This document shows, piece by piece, positions 17,942 through 28,293 of a DNA stretch of 64,000 nt. Origin of the DNA: Methanobacterium sp. ERen5 (lineage in GTDB: Archaea; Methanobacteriota; Methanobacteria; Methanobacteriales; Methanobacteriaceae); contig CP099988.1 in assembly GCA_024167805.1 (NCBI GenBank), positions 620,001 to 684,000 on the forward strand. Reading direction: 5' to 3'. The notes under the pieces were generated by a model. It searched no databases, was not told the DNA's origin, and saw only the letters and a list, made by a program, of their open reading frames with translations. The first letter of the stretch is position 1, and the number at the start of each line of letters is the position of its first letter. Both the position numbers and the translations under genes were made by a program.

Positions 17942-19390
17942 ATGAAACAAATAGAAATAAGCCCAGTATCCAGAATTGAGGGCCATGCAAAGATCACAGT
18001 TCAGCTCGATGATGCTGGAAATGTTTCAGATGCTCACTTTCATGTCATGGAAATAAGAGGATTTGAAAAATTCTTGGAAGGTGCAGCTGTAGAGGAAGCG
18101 CCTAGAATCACTCCCAGAATATGTGGAGTATGTCAAACAGCCCACCATGTAGTATCTGCAAAGGCTACAGATGCTGTGTTTGGTTTAAAACCTCCTGAAA
18201 CCGGGAAAAAATTAAGAGAACTCAGTTTACTGGGCCAGTACATTCATTCCCATGCCCTTCATTTTTACTTCCTAGGAGGGCCAGACCTTGTTCTTGGACC
18301 AGATGCAGACCCCGCTGAAAGGAACGTTGTTGGAATAATCAAGAAAAATCCTGATCTTGCAAAGATGGCTATAAAAACCCGTAAAATAGGACAAGAAATC
18401 ACAACAGTTGTTGGTGGAAAACCAATCCATCCAGTCACATCCATCCCTGGAGGACAGTCAAAGGTCCTTACATCCGGGGAAAGAGATGCACTACTTCCTA
18501 AAGTCCAGGAAGGAATCGGATTAGTTGAAACTGGCTTAGAAGTAGCCAAACCATTGTTTGAAACTTATGCTAATGAAATTGAATCATTAGGCCCTATTGA
18601 AACTTATTTTGGTAGTTTAACAAATGGCGGTGCTTTAGAACTTTATGATGGGCCAATGAAGATCGTGGATAAAAATGGTGGTGCTGTAACAGAGTTTGAT
18701 ACTACCAACTACTTGGATTATATCGAAGAAAAGGTTCAACCATGGTCCTACATGAAGTTCCCATACCTCAAACAAATAGGATTCCCTGAAGGTAATTACA
18801 GGGTTGGACCGCTTGCTCGGCTCAATATTGCAGACTCGGTTAATACAGAAAGAGCATCTGCACTCTTTGGAGAATTTAAGGACAACTTTGGAATGGCACA
18901 AAATCCTTTGCTCTACCATTACGCTAGATTAGTGGAGCTCATGTACTGTGTTGAAAGATCAATACAACTCCTTGAAGACGATTCCATCACAAGCACAGAC
19001 ATTAGAACAAATTTAAGCGAACCATTGATGTCCACTGCTGATGCTAAAAATTCTGATGAACAAATGAGGGGCGTCGGTGTTATTGAAGCACCTAGAGGTA
19101 CCTTGTTCCATGATTATGAAACAGATGGTGCAGGAATAATCAAAAATGCCAATTTAATTGTTGCATCTGGACAGAACAACCTTTCAATGGATATTGGTGT
19201 TAGGGAAACTGCCAAAGCAATGATCAAGGGTGATGAAGTTTCTGAAGGACTTAAAAACCGTCTTGAAATGATTGTGAGGGCATACGATCCATGTTTATCC
19301 TGTGCAACCCACATGATAAATGGTGAATCTTCCATGTTACTCGACATCCATGACAGTGACGGACACTTAATAAAGAGACAACTCATCTAA
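17942..19390 (+). CDS. [NiFe] hydrogenase large subunit, MvhA-like
   Basis: A 482-residue catalytic subunit binding the NiFe(CN)2CO centre. Ligands are in RICGVC (C61, C64) and DPCLSCATH (C451, C454). After the His that ends the motif, a 25-residue tail (MINGESS to the end) should be removed by a maturation protease. N-terminal [12 protein letters not shown] is typical. The ATG at 17942 follows GGTGAT; the in-frame TTG at 17930 is less likely. Group 3-type (MvhA-like) is inferred from sequence flavour. It is the last gene before a strong terminator, so the operon is ferredoxin, V4R, small and large subunit. Confidence 0.88.
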   Translation: MKQIEISPVSRIEGHAKITVQLDDAGNVSDAHFHVMEIRGFEKFLEGAAVEEAPRITPRICGVCQTAHHVVSAKATDAVFGLKPPETGKKLRELSLLGQYIHSHALHFYFLGGPDLVLGPDADPAERNVVGIIKKNPDLAKMAIKTRKIGQEITTVVGGKPIHPVTSIPGGQSKVLTSGERDALLPKVQEGIGLVETGLEVAKPLFETYANEIESLGPIETYFGSLTNGGALELYDGPMKIVDKNGGAVTEFDTTNYLDYIEEKVQPWSYMKFPYLKQIGFPEGNYRVGPLARLNIADSVNTERASALFGEFKDNFGMAQNPLLYHYARLVELMYCVERSIQLLEDDSITSTDIRTNLSEPLMSTADAKNSDEQMRGVGVIEAPRGTLFHDYETDGAGIIKNANLIVASGQNNLSMDIGVRETAKAMIKGDEVSEGLKNRLEMIVRAYDPCLSCATHMINGESSMLLDIHDSDGHLIKRQLI

Positions 19391-19416
19391 GACAGGGAAA
19401 AGATCAATTCCCATTA

Positions 19417-19461
19417 ATCATTCCCATATTATAATTCTGGGAATGATATCTTATTTTTTTA
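19417..19461 (+). terminator. Terminator of the hydrogenase operon
   Basis: ATCATTCCCA (19417-19426) and TGGGAATGAT (19438-19447) form a perfect ten-pair stem with an 11-base loop, followed by a T-rich tract to about 19460. It lies 27 bases after the large subunit stop. Confidence 0.7.
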
Positions 19462-19621
19462 GTATTAACATGTTCATTTAGTTTAAAATATGTTAGAATT
19501 ACCAATAAAAAGCCGTGAAGTTTTAGGTTAAATTATTAAGCAGAATAAGATATAAAACAATAAACATAATAGCATTGATACAATATTAGGATTGAATATT
19601 CAATAGTAAAATGGGATTTTT

Positions 19622-20853
19622 ATGAAAAACTCTGATCTGTTGTTTAAACTTGAAAGGATCGTTATTGATCTCGTTAAAGTAGATGGAGTAGATGGCGGTT
19701 TAATTGTAGATGATACTGGGAAGGTAGTAGCTAAGCGAATGCTTCAAGACATTGATATTGAACTATTTGGACCCATGTCAAATGTTATTACCAGCTCTTC
19801 CAAAAGATTGTTTAATTCATCCCATCAAGGAGAAATACACAGGGTACTAATTGAATCGTTGAATGGTAAAGCTCTTTTTTGAATCTTGAAAATGTGCATC
19901 TGATTGTCCTAATGAAAAATCATTCCAACGTTGGTCTAATTTTAGTTTCATCTAAAAGGGCTGCAGAAAAGATCAAAGTTTTGAGTAAGGATTTAATACC
20001 CGATACAGTTGAAACAATAGCAGAACCCGAAAAAGAACCTTTAAAAGCAGAAAATGAGCCTGATGTAACCCCTGATGGTCTTGAAATGGTTGAATCTGAG
20101 GCGGTGGTTGAAGAAATATCAATCCAGAGACCTATGGAAACACCTCCGGAGGAACAGGTTGTTTTAGAGGAATCTTTTGAACTTGAACCAAAAATACTAG
20201 AAACTGAATCCGAAGATAGGAGCCGTCAGGTTTTAGAATCTGTGGAAATTAAAGAATTTGAGATTGAATCTGAAGTAGATGTGGATGTTGAAACTTCCAA
20301 AGCCGAAGAAAAGGTAGAAGTGGAAGAAGAATTAGAAATAGAATCTGAAGAACTTATTCCTATAATTAAACCTCCTATTGCTTTCCCAGATATTAAAAAG
20401 ATAAGTGAAGTGCCTGAAGATGTTGAAGCCAGATCTGAGTTAATTTTGGATATTTATGATGCAGTATTCAGGGCCATGTCCATTGGTGCCAGTAAGATCA
20501 TGGGTGTAGCACCTGCAAGGGGTTTGACACAGAAATTTTTACCATCACAGGAATGTAAAAGACTGCTAAATGGAGTTGAAGTAAAAAGTAATTCAACATT
20601 GAACTTCGATAAAATTAGGGATAACGCTTCTAAAATCAAGGTTGAAGATAGGGAATCAGAGTTTATCGAAGATTTCACAAAAATTTTAAATGTTATCACC
20701 GATAACTACGGAAAAGTAATGGGATACGAAGCATTTAGAGGAATGGTAAGGCCAGAATTTAAGAAAATTACAGATTCGTATGGCCCAGTCATGAAAAAAT
20801 TAGGAATAATCAACAAAATGCATCCTGAGATCTCCGAACTGTTCGGAAGTTAA
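19622..20853 (+). CDS. Roadblock-domain protein with acidic linker and C-terminal domain, 1-base loss
   Basis: After adding one T to the T6 run at 19875-19880, the reading frame gives about 410 residues: a Roadblock/LC7 domain (1 to about 120, with [16 protein letters not shown] and [21 protein letters not shown]), an acidic Glu/Val-rich linker (about 130-280) and a folded C-terminal domain (about 285-410) with [19 protein letters not shown] and [21 protein letters not shown]. Unrepaired, the Roadblock domain is cut in its last strand. The three-part plan resembles the DUF2226-like protein at 7085-8035. The partner is unknown. It is a single gene upstream of rfcS. Confidence 0.75.
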
Positions 20854-20995
20854 AAGTCATTATTTTTATTTTTTAGAGCATCAAACTCGTAATATTCTGA
20901 CCTTTTTTTGTGGATCCATGAATAGGGATCTTGATAAAAATTATATTCGCCAACAGTTAATAAACAATGCAACACAATATGAAAATGGTGATAGC

Positions 20996-21961
20996 ATGAA
21001 TGCTCCATGGGTTGAAAAATACAGACCACAAACATTGGATGAAGTTGTGGGTCAAGAACATACAATATTACGACTTAAAAGATACGTTAAAGAGGGCAAT
21101 ATGCCCAATCTCATGTTTACAGGTCCTGCAGGTGTTGGGAAAACAACTACTTCCATTGCATTGGCAAAGGAAATGCTTGGCGAATACTGGAGACAAAACT
21201 TCTTAGAGCTGAACGCATCTGATGCCAGAGGAATTGATACAGTTAGGAATGATATTAAGAGTTTCTGTCGTTTGAAAGCTGTTGGATCACCCTTCAGAAT
21301 TATCTTCCTAGATGAAGTTGATAACATGACCAAGGATGCTCAGCATGCCTTGAGAAGGGAGATGGAAATGTACACAAAAACATCTTCATTCATACTATCA
21401 TGTAACTACTCATCTAAGATCATTGATCCAATCCAATCAAGGTGTGCAATATTCAGATTTGTTCCGGTTAAGGGTCATCAAATCATTAAAAGGTTGGAAT
21501 ACATTGCCCAAACTGAAGGTCTTAAAATTGACATTGCGGCCATTGAAAGTATAGTTTACTTTGCTGAAGGTGATATGAGAAGGGCTGTGAACATTTTACA
21601 GGCATCTTCTTCTGCAGGTGAAGAAGTTACAGAGGAAAGTGTTGATGAAGTTGTTTCTAAAGCCAAACCAAAGGATGTTAAAAAGATCGTTAATAAGGCA
21701 CTCGATGGTGACTTTATAGGTGCTAGAGAACTTTTAAGGGATGTTATGGTGGTTCAAGGTACCAGTGGAGAGGATATGGTGACCCAGATATACCAGGAAG
21801 TTTCTAAAATGGCTTTAGATGGATCATTAAATGAGGATATTTATATTAACCTTGTTGAAAGTATTGGTGAAACAGATTACAGAATAAGAGAGGGATCAAA
21901 CCCAAGAATTCAATTGGAAGCGTTGTTAACCAAGTTTTTAATAAATTCAAAGGCAGATTAA
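20996..21961 (+). CDS. rfcS: Replication factor C small subunit
   Basis: A 321-residue AAA+ clamp-loader subunit that opens PCNA and places it on primed [19 protein letters not shown] begins the RFC box series; Walker A is GPAGVGKTT, Walker B LDEVDNM, the arginine finger region QSRCAIFRF, and sensor 2 [11 protein letters not shown]. The ATG at 20996 is chosen because GGTGAT lies just ahead and the length matches the family; an in-frame ATG 78 bases upstream lacks this. It is followed with no gap by rfcL. Confidence 0.95.
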   Translation: MNAPWVEKYRPQTLDEVVGQEHTILRLKRYVKEGNMPNLMFTGPAGVGKTTTSIALAKEMLGEYWRQNFLELNASDARGIDTVRNDIKSFCRLKAVGSPFRIIFLDEVDNMTKDAQHALRREMEMYTKTSSFILSCNYSSKIIDPIQSRCAIFRFVPVKGHQIIKRLEYIAQTEGLKIDIAAIESIVYFAEGDMRRAVNILQASSSAGEEVTEESVDEVVSKAKPKDVKKIVNKALDGDFIGARELLRDVMVVQGTSGEDMVTQIYQEVSKMALDGSLNEDIYINLVESIGETDYRIREGSNPRIQLEALLTKFLINSKAD

Positions 21962-23428
21962 ATGTTGTGGACAGAAAAGTACAGTCCCAAAAACTTCGAT
22001 GAAGTTATTGGAAATGTCAAGATCAAAGATGAAATCCTAAACTGGACAGAAGACTGGTTACTTGGCAAAACCAGCCAGTGCATTCTTCTTATTGGACCAC
22101 CAGGTATTGGTAAAACTACCATGGCCCATCTGGCGGCCAAAGAATTTTCAGAGTACATTGAGCTAAATGCAAGTGACAAAAGATCATACGATATCCTAAA
22201 AAACACCATTGGAGAGTCTTCACTTTCAAAATCTCTTTATGGTGACGGACTCAAACTAATAATACTTGACGAAGTGGATGGAATTCATGGAAATGAAGAT
22301 AGGGGCGGTACAAGAGCCATAAATCAGATTGTTAAGGAGGGCAAACACCCCATAATAATGATGGCAAACGACCCTTACAGTAAAAGGTTACAGAGTCTTA
22401 AACCTAAATGTAACACCCTAATAATGCGTAAAGTTCATACAAATTCTATTGTATCTTTACTTAAGAAGATCTGTGTCAAGGAAGGCGTAGAATTTGAGGA
22501 ACACGTGATTAGAAACCTTGCAAAAAGATCGAATGGTGATCTGAGGACTGCAATTAACGATCTAGAAGTCATTGCCAGGGGCCAAGAGAAAATTACCTCG
22601 GAAGATCTTGAGCTATTATCCTCAAAGGACGATATAGTCAACATATTCGATACTGTTAGGACTGTGCTCAAGAGCAAGGATCCCAAACGTGTAAGGGCAG
22701 CCATGAGGGTTGATTCAGAACCTTCTTTCATACTGGAAATAATCACCGAAAATATTCCTAAGGAATATGAGAAGGTTAATGAAATACAAAGTGCCTACGA
22801 AAAGATTTCACAGGCAGATCTATACCTTGGAAGAGCATTTAATACACGTATTTACACCTACTGGAAATATGCCTTTGAATTAATGGGTCTCGGAGTTGCA
22901 CTATCCAAGGCAGAAACTTATAAAAAGTTTTCAAGACTCACCAACTCTTCAATCTTTCCAAAACTTTCTAAAAGCCGTGGCAATAGAAATTTGGAGGATA
23001 AAGTTGCGGAGAAAATGGGTCATAAACTTCATGCCTCCAAGAAGGTTGTTAAGGAACAATTCCCCTACATGAAGATAATGTTCGAAAATGATGAAACCGC
23101 CCATGAACTTGCCACATACTTTGATCTAGCTGATGATGAAGTTAAATTGTTCAGATCCAGAAAGATAAAGGTTAAAAAATCAAAGAAAAAACCTGCAAAG
23201 TCCAGCAAATCCACAACAAGTAGCAAGAAATTATCTGGAGAATCAAAAGTTGAAACATCAAAGAAGGTTGATGTTGAATCTAAAGTGAGTTCAAAGAAAA
23301 AATCCCATTCTAAAAATAAAACAGAAGATAAAACTGTAAAAAAATCTTCTAAAGATACTAAGAATGAGAAGGAATCAGAAAATAATAGTAAAGATTCACA
23401 GATGTCCCTGTTTAATTTCAACAAATAA
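21962..23428 (+). CDS. rfcL: Replication factor C large subunit
   Basis: A 488-residue clamp-loader large subunit. Walker [10 protein letters not shown], Walker [10 protein letters not shown], then the lid and collar regions (to about 400). The last 80 residues are a Lys/Ser-rich tail ending in a PCNA-interacting peptide, QMSLFNF, with Gln, Leu and Phe in the canonical spacing. The start codon follows the rfcS stop directly, so translation is coupled and gives the 4:1 complex with RfcS. A GC hairpin and T tract close the transcript. Confidence 0.95.
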   Translation: MLWTEKYSPKNFDEVIGNVKIKDEILNWTEDWLLGKTSQCILLIGPPGIGKTTMAHLAAKEFSEYIELNASDKRSYDILKNTIGESSLSKSLYGDGLKLIILDEVDGIHGNEDRGGTRAINQIVKEGKHPIIMMANDPYSKRLQSLKPKCNTLIMRKVHTNSIVSLLKKICVKEGVEFEEHVIRNLAKRSNGDLRTAINDLEVIARGQEKITSEDLELLSSKDDIVNIFDTVRTVLKSKDPKRVRAAMRVDSEPSFILEIITENIPKEYEKVNEIQSAYEKISQADLYLGRAFNTRIYTYWKYAFELMGLGVALSKAETYKKFSRLTNSSIFPKLSKSRGNRNLEDKVAEKMGHKLHASKKVVKEQFPYMKIMFENDETAHELATYFDLADDEVKLFRSRKIKVKKSKKKPAKSSKSTTSSKKLSGESKVETSKKVDVESKVSSKKKSHSKNKTEDKTVKKSSKDTKNEKESENNSKDSQMSLFNFNK

Positions 23429-23434
23429 CTAATT

Positions 23435-23466
23435 AACCCTTCCCAGGGGTTTCTTTATTTTTTTAT
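23435..23466 (+). terminator. Terminator after rfcL
   Basis: AACCC at 23435-23439 pairs with GGGTT at 23447-23451 around a 7-base loop, followed by a T-rich run to 23466. It separates the convergent rfcL and the unknown gene on the minus strand. Confidence 0.5.
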
Positions 23467-24215
23467 TTAATCGAGTTCTCAGAAATGAACAATGCTGATT
23501 TTAGAATGTTTTCGCGAACATCACCAACAAAGTTCCCGAGAAAACTCAATGTTTCAAGTTCGTAGTTAGTTTGAATTGAAAATTCACATTCCTGGCCCAA
23601 ATTTTCTATCCACTCCATTATCCATGAACTTGGAACATTTTGGAGAGGATATATCAATTTATGATCCATCTTATGGGTGTTTATTTCATGGACAACATCC
23701 ATCTTCTCGCCATTAAACAGTCTGTTTAAAATATGCACAGCCTCATCATCCAAGGTTGTGGCCATTGCTATGGAATCGTACTCTGCAGGTTCAAAATTAG
23801 CTATATTTCCACTTAAAATTTGGATCCCATACTTACGTTTGTAGGGTTCAAGGATAATTTTCAGTGCAAAATCTGTGCATGAATTATCAGTTGGAACTAA
23901 TATTTTTTCCCTTGGTTTAATTGAGCTTGCCAGAACCCTTGATGCTCTCGTGCACAGCCTTTGAAACAATCCGGATCTATGTACCTTAAAATCTGGATAA
24001 TTCCTCAAAAATTGTTCCTCTCTTTTCCGTGTGAATTTTGAAAATCTCTGATTGTTTATGAAGATGTTAGAATGATACACACTCAAAAATCTGGTGTCCA
24101 CACCGATCTTTCCTAAAAATCTTAATTCATCCACATTCTGGTTCAAAAACTGAGCTCCAATATTTTCAACAGAAATTTTCCCAAATATTTGTTTGGATTC
24201 TACTATGATTTTCAT
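23463..24215 (-). CDS. Unknown 250-residue protein
   Basis: I do not recognise this protein with confidence. It has no membrane segment. A basic N-terminal half with FTRKREEQFLRNYPDFKVHRSGLFQRLCTRASRVLASSIKPREK suggests nucleic-acid contact. This is followed by KILVPTDNSCTDFALKIILEPYKRKYGIQIL, which has the spacing of a degenerate PP-loop (strand, loop, helix, strand) but lacks the SGGxDS signature. The C-terminal part includes DSIAMATTLDDEAV. It is convergent with rfcL and probably monocistronic. A distant PP-loop relative is possible but weakly supported. Confidence 0.6.
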   Translation of the reverse strand: MKIIVESKQIFGKISVENIGAQFLNQNVDELRFLGKIGVDTRFLSVYHSNIFINNQRFSKFTRKREEQFLRNYPDFKVHRSGLFQRLCTRASRVLASSIKPREKILVPTDNSCTDFALKIILEPYKRKYGIQILSGNIANFEPAEYDSIAMATTLDDEAVHILNRLFNGEKMDVVHEINTHKMDHKLIYPLQNVPSSWIMEWIENLGQECEFSIQTNYELETLSFLGNFVGDVRENILKSALFISENSIK

Positions 24216-24479
24216 CCTGTTTATGTTTGATTATCATTTTTAGTATTCACTTTCCTTTTGACACAACATGTAATCTATAATTCCCAATGAAATTTTTTTA
24301 GAAAAAAATAACTATTTCAAATGAACAAAAAAATACTCAAAGAAAACTATCCATCAACCTCAATAAAATTAATTATTAGCTACCATTTATTTGTAAATCT
24401 AAATCTTTAGTTTTAAATGGTGGGTGATCTGTGCTAAATATTTTGGTAAAGAATTCATTTAATTTTGGAGGGATTTTAG

Positions 24480-25405
24480 TTGTTTGAAATCTTCAAAAAG
24501 AAATCAGAATCCAGTGATGATATGCTTGAAATAGATTTAGAAGAGCCTGTGGACTGTTTATGTGATTTTACTTTCAATTTTCACTGGCAACATAAGGGGA
24601 AAAACTCGATCCCAATTGGAAGGTTCCCAACAACGAACTAAGCTTTGGAGATCTGGTTGAACATTTAAAGCAGGGCCAAAATATCAAGATCAATGGAGAT
24701 GTTGGACATAGGCTCTGCTCCAGCATGGGCACGGATCTGGTGTACTTCGGTGGGAATGGAAGGGACTTGAATGTTGGTGATGTTTATGTGGATGGAAATG
24801 TTGACTCCAGAATGGGAATCAGCATGACTCGGGGTAGAATATACATCAAAGGAACCATCAAAGAACCTGTTGGAAATGTAGTTCAGGTCAAATCTGATGT
24901 TAAAGGTTATAAAAAATTCAGATCAATCACAGATATCATGTCAAATGGGTTGGAAAACGATTCTCCAATGGGATTTCAGGCGAATGGAAATCAAATGATC
25001 GTAGACGATGGAATGGTTAAAGATACAGTTGGTGCCAGGCTAGATGTTGAAGGGAAAATCACAATCAATGGAAATGTTGATCTGAGTACAGGTATACTGA
25101 TGAGAAAGGGTAGTGTGAGGGTAAATGGTGATGCAGGCAAAAATACAGGGGCACTCTTAAACGGAGGTACCGTGATAATCAATGGAAACGCCGACGATTT
25201 TACTGGAATTGATATGATCCATGGAAATATAGTAGTGAATGGAAATGCAGGTAAATTTATGGCGGCAAATAAAAGGGATGGAAATATTTTAGCACATTCT
25301 GGAAATCCAATCCCGCCAACCACAGAAAAAACTGTTACAAATTCAGATCAGCAGTTTTTGATAGGGTTAGGTTTCAATCCTCGGAAATTTAAGAAATTCA
25401 ACTGA
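24480..25405 (+). CDS. GXGXG-repeat (FwdC-like) protein, 1-base loss
   Basis: A right-handed beta-helix protein related to the GXGXG domain of glutamate synthase and formylmethanofuran dehydrogenase subunit C. Repeats run through the second half: [56 protein letters not shown] and [13 protein letters not shown]. The start TTG at 24480 gives [12 protein letters not shown]. The frame breaks within GGGGAAAAA at 24596-24604, and one added base links it to [16 protein letters not shown], about 308 residues. No other formylmethanofuran dehydrogenase genes are adjacent, so its catalytic partner is unclear. Confidence 0.75.
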
Positions 25406-25486
25406 TAAAAATTTTAACCCCTGTTTTATCGATTTTTTTTTGAATTTGGGCAAAGATTTTTATTTCATGCCACTCTAAAGAATTTT

Positions 25487-26110
25487 ATGATTGGAATCCT
25501 TGAAAACTTAAGCAACCTTGCTATTTATCTTATTGAGAGTTTGGGATACTGGGGAGTGTTTATAGGAATGACAGTGGAAAGTGCGTGCATTCCCCTTCCA
25601 AGTGAAATTATAATGTCTTTTAGTGGTTTTGTTGTATATGAAGGCACAACCAACATGACCTTAATAGGAATAACTATTGTGGGTGCTTTAGGAAACCTTT
25701 TCGGTTCATTAATAGCTTATTATGTGGGTTTAATTGGTGGTAGGCCATTACTTGAAAAGTATGGAAAATATGTATTTATAACACACAGCAAGTTGGAATT
25801 GGCTGATAAATGGTTTGAGAAGTATGGATACGAAGCTGTGTTTATAAGCAGACTTCTTCCAATTATCCGAACTTTCATTTCCCTTCCAGCTGGAATTACC
25901 CACATGGATCTGAAAAAATTTGTGACATATACATTTCTTGGTTCGCTTCCATGGAGCTTTGCACTCGGTTACCTTGGAGTGAAGCTTGGTCCCCACTGGG
26001 AAATCATTAAAACCTACTTCCATATTCTGGATTATTTTGTTGTTTTGGGAATAGTGATAGTGGTTGGTTACCTAGTTTACAAATATAAATTCAAATCTTC
26101 AAGCACCTAA
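25487..26110 (+). CDS. DedA-family membrane protein
   Basis: A 207-residue integral membrane protein of the DedA/SNARE-associated (VTT) family. ESACIPLPSEIIMSFSGF near residues 29-46 is the re-entrant loop signature. FISRLLPIIRTFISLPAGITHM carries the conserved Arg and Pro, and a last helix (LDYFVVLGIVIVVGYLVY) ends the protein. Recent work on the family supports flipping of lipid carriers such as undecaprenyl phosphate or phospholipid scrambling; the archaeal substrate is unknown. It appears to stand alone, with a T-rich tract downstream. Confidence 0.85.
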   Translation: MIGILENLSNLAIYLIESLGYWGVFIGMTVESACIPLPSEIIMSFSGFVVYEGTTNMTLIGITIVGALGNLFGSLIAYYVGLIGGRPLLEKYGKYVFITHSKLELADKWFEKYGYEAVFISRLLPIIRTFISLPAGITHMDLKKFVTYTFLGSLPWSFALGYLGVKLGPHWEIIKTYFHILDYFVVLGIVIVVGYLVYKYKFKSSST

Positions 26111-26287
26111 ATTTGAATTTAATAATAACTAATTTTTTTAGAGATTTTTACAGCCAAATATTGGTTTATAATAGTTTTATGAGGAATAATGAAAGTTTCT
26201 TTTATTATATTCATGAAAAATTTTTAAAAATATTTATACTACTTCATTCAATAACAATTGGTAATTAAAAGGAGATGTGAAAATAAA

Positions 26288-27247
26288 ATGGTTAGATCAA
26301 ATACACTACTACTGAAATTAAGGCTATTTTTAGCCCCAGTAATTCTATTTGCAATTCTTTACCTGATCCTAACACTCGTCTTATCCTACTTCCACATTGG
26401 ATACACATTTGCCTATGTGGGCCTTGCAATAATACTGGTGTTTGTCCAGTATCTGTTGGGTCCTAAGATGGTGGAAGCATCCATGCGTGTGCATTACGTT
26501 AGTGAGCAGGAAGCACCTAAGTTACATGCAATGATCACAGATCTTGCAATGAAAGCAGGCGTACCAAAACCTAAAGTAGGTATTTCAGAAATAAATGTTC
26601 CTAACGCCTTTGCCTTTGGAAGAACCAAAAAAGACGGCAGAATATGTGTAACTAGGGGAATTTTAAGAATTTTAGATGAAGGAGAACTTAAAGCGGTGTT
26701 AGGGCATGAAATGTCCCATATCAAACACAGTGACATGATAGTAATGACCCTAATAAGTGTTGTTCCCCTGATCTGTTACTACATCTTCATAAGTATGCTG
26801 TTCCAAGACAGAGACAACGGTTATGGAATGATCATTGGTATAGGTGCATTTGCAGCATACGTAGTTGGACAACTCTTAGTACTGTTCATTTCAAGAACTA
26901 GGGAATACTACGCAGACCAAGGAAGTGTGGATCTGGGATGTGAACCACACAACCTTGCAAGTGCTCTTTACAAGCTAGTATACGGATCTGCAACCAGTAA
27001 CAAAGATGAAATAAAGGAAGTTGAAGGTTTCAAAGCTTTCTTTGTAAATGATGTTACAGATGCTAAAAATGAAATTAACGACTTACAACAGCTGGATCTT
27101 GACATGGATGGAAAAATAAGTGAAGAAGAACTTTCAAGACTCAGGTACTCTGATACTAAGGTAGGTACAGGTCAAAGCGTTATGGAACTCTTATCAACCC
27201 ATCCTAACATGGTAAAAAGAGTTAAAAGATTGTCTGAACTGGCTTAG
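26288..27247 (+). CDS. htpX: HtpX-type M48 membrane metalloprotease with an EF-hand loop
   Basis: A 319-residue zinc protease for membrane protein quality control. Two N-terminal helices are followed by the zinc site HEMSH (H140, E141, H144), two more helices (about 154-207) and REYYADQGSVDLG, which holds the third ligand. Before the C-terminal THPNMVKRVKRL sits residues 270-281, DLDMDGKISEEE, a textbook EF-hand calcium loop (D1, D3, D5, G6, I8, E12). That predicts Ca2+ binding next to the catalytic domain. The ATG at 26288 is preferred over an upstream TTG because it opens the usual HtpX N-terminus. Confidence 0.92.
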   Translation: MVRSNTLLLKLRLFLAPVILFAILYLILTLVLSYFHIGYTFAYVGLAIILVFVQYLLGPKMVEASMRVHYVSEQEAPKLHAMITDLAMKAGVPKPKVGISEINVPNAFAFGRTKKDGRICVTRGILRILDEGELKAVLGHEMSHIKHSDMIVMTLISVVPLICYYIFISMLFQDRDNGYGMIIGIGAFAAYVVGQLLVLFISRTREYYADQGSVDLGCEPHNLASALYKLVYGSATSNKDEIKEVEGFKAFFVNDVTDAKNEINDLQQLDLDMDGKISEEELSRLRYSDTKVGTGQSVMELLSTHPNMVKRVKRLSELA

Positions 27248-27276
27248 GCCTGTTCAATTTTTTTATTTAATTTTTT

Positions 27277-27477
27277 TTAATCACTACCAACAATTTCCTG
27301 AACTCTTCCCACCCTACCGTCTGTTAGCCTAACTTTTATGCCATGGGGGTGGAATGATTTGTTGGTTAAAATATCAGCTACAACACCCTTGGATCGTTTC
27401 CCAGTTCTTTGATCCTTTTTAAGTACAATAAACACTTCTTTTCCTGGTTTTATATCCTTTCTGTTTTTTCCGTTCAT
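27277..27477 (-). CDS. YwbE-family (DUF2196) protein
   Basis: A 66-residue protein that matches the YwbE family along its length: RKDIKPGKEVFIVLKKDQRTGKRSKGVVADILTNKS, FHPHGIKVRLTDGRVGRV. The KOW-like beta-barrel pattern suggests RNA or protein binding, but no role is established. I prefer the ATG at 27477, preceded by CCGGATG, to the in-frame ATG at 27510, which has no ribosome binding site. It is convergent with htpX across a shared T-rich spacer. Confidence 0.85.
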   Translation of the reverse strand: MNGKNRKDIKPGKEVFIVLKKDQRTGKRSKGVVADILTNKSFHPHGIKVRLTDGRVGRVQEIVGSD

Positions 27478-27615
27478 ATTTTTTACATCCGGATCATTCT
27501 TGATTAACATTAAAATCTATTCTATTATTTGTTCAAAATATTATTTAGAACATCACACAATTGATGGTGTTCAGTTTTACACAGCGAATAATTAGTTATC
27601 GAAAAATGGAATTAT

Positions 27616-28293
27616 CTAATTTATCGATAGTTTATTAATGAAGTCCCTGGTTGTTTCAATGTTTAACTGTCCAGGGGCTGAGCTGGTTTCATACGAGGCA
27701 AATGTTAGGGGAGATCCAAAAAGAGGTGCTACAACCCTAGTGTAACTTCCAATGTCACCCATTGAGATGGCCACAGTGTTTTCTACCTCTGATAAAACGT
27801 TTAAAACAATCAACGTGTCAGCCATTGTTTTTGGCATGACAGCAAATTTTGCCATATCTCCCAATTTCAGTTCTTTATTTACTATTTCCAATAAAAAATC
27901 TTTATCAGGGGTTTTTTCAAAATCATGATAAGAAACAATTGACAGATTAGAGGTTTTCACGATTTTATTTAGATAGTCCAACTCAGTTCCCAGTTCTATA
28001 TCCACAATCTCAGCTACCTTTGCTGCTTCCAAAAGAATTTCTATCCTATCAGATTCTGAACCCTTAAAAAATCCATTTTCTTCCTTTCTTCTGTTAGTTG
28101 CTATTAATGGGAAGTTTATTTCTTGAATAAGATTTTTAACATCATCTGGATCAGAATTTTCTATGAAGTCAATCCTAAGTTCTAAAAGGTCAGCTCCAGC
28201 AGTAATAGAAGATTTAGATGATTCTAACGCAGATTCATATGTTTTTTCTAAAATTGGTACACATATCCTGGTTTTATTGAACAATTGTTTCAC
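27616..28293 (-). CDS. aroD: 3-dehydroquinate dehydratase, type I
   Basis: A 225-residue class I dehydroquinase of the shikimate pathway, forming 3-dehydroshikimate through a Schiff base. ELRIDFIEN opens the substrate pocket. The catalytic His is in SIVSYHDFEKTP, the Schiff-base Lys in AKFAVMPKT, and the phosphate-binding-like loop in APLFGSPLTFASYETSSAPGQ. aroE is also on the minus strand 5 kb away (33218-34078), but not in the same transcript. It has no close partner on the left except ywbE. Confidence 0.95.
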   Translation of the reverse strand: MKQLFNKTRICVPILEKTYESALESSKSSITAGADLLELRIDFIENSDPDDVKNLIQEINFPLIATNRRKEENGFFKGSESDRIEILLEAAKVAEIVDIELGTELDYLNKIVKTSNLSIVSYHDFEKTPDKDFLLEIVNKELKLGDMAKFAVMPKTMADTLIVLNVLSEVENTVAISMGDIGSYTRVVAPLFGSPLTFASYETSSAPGQLNIETTRDFINKLSIN

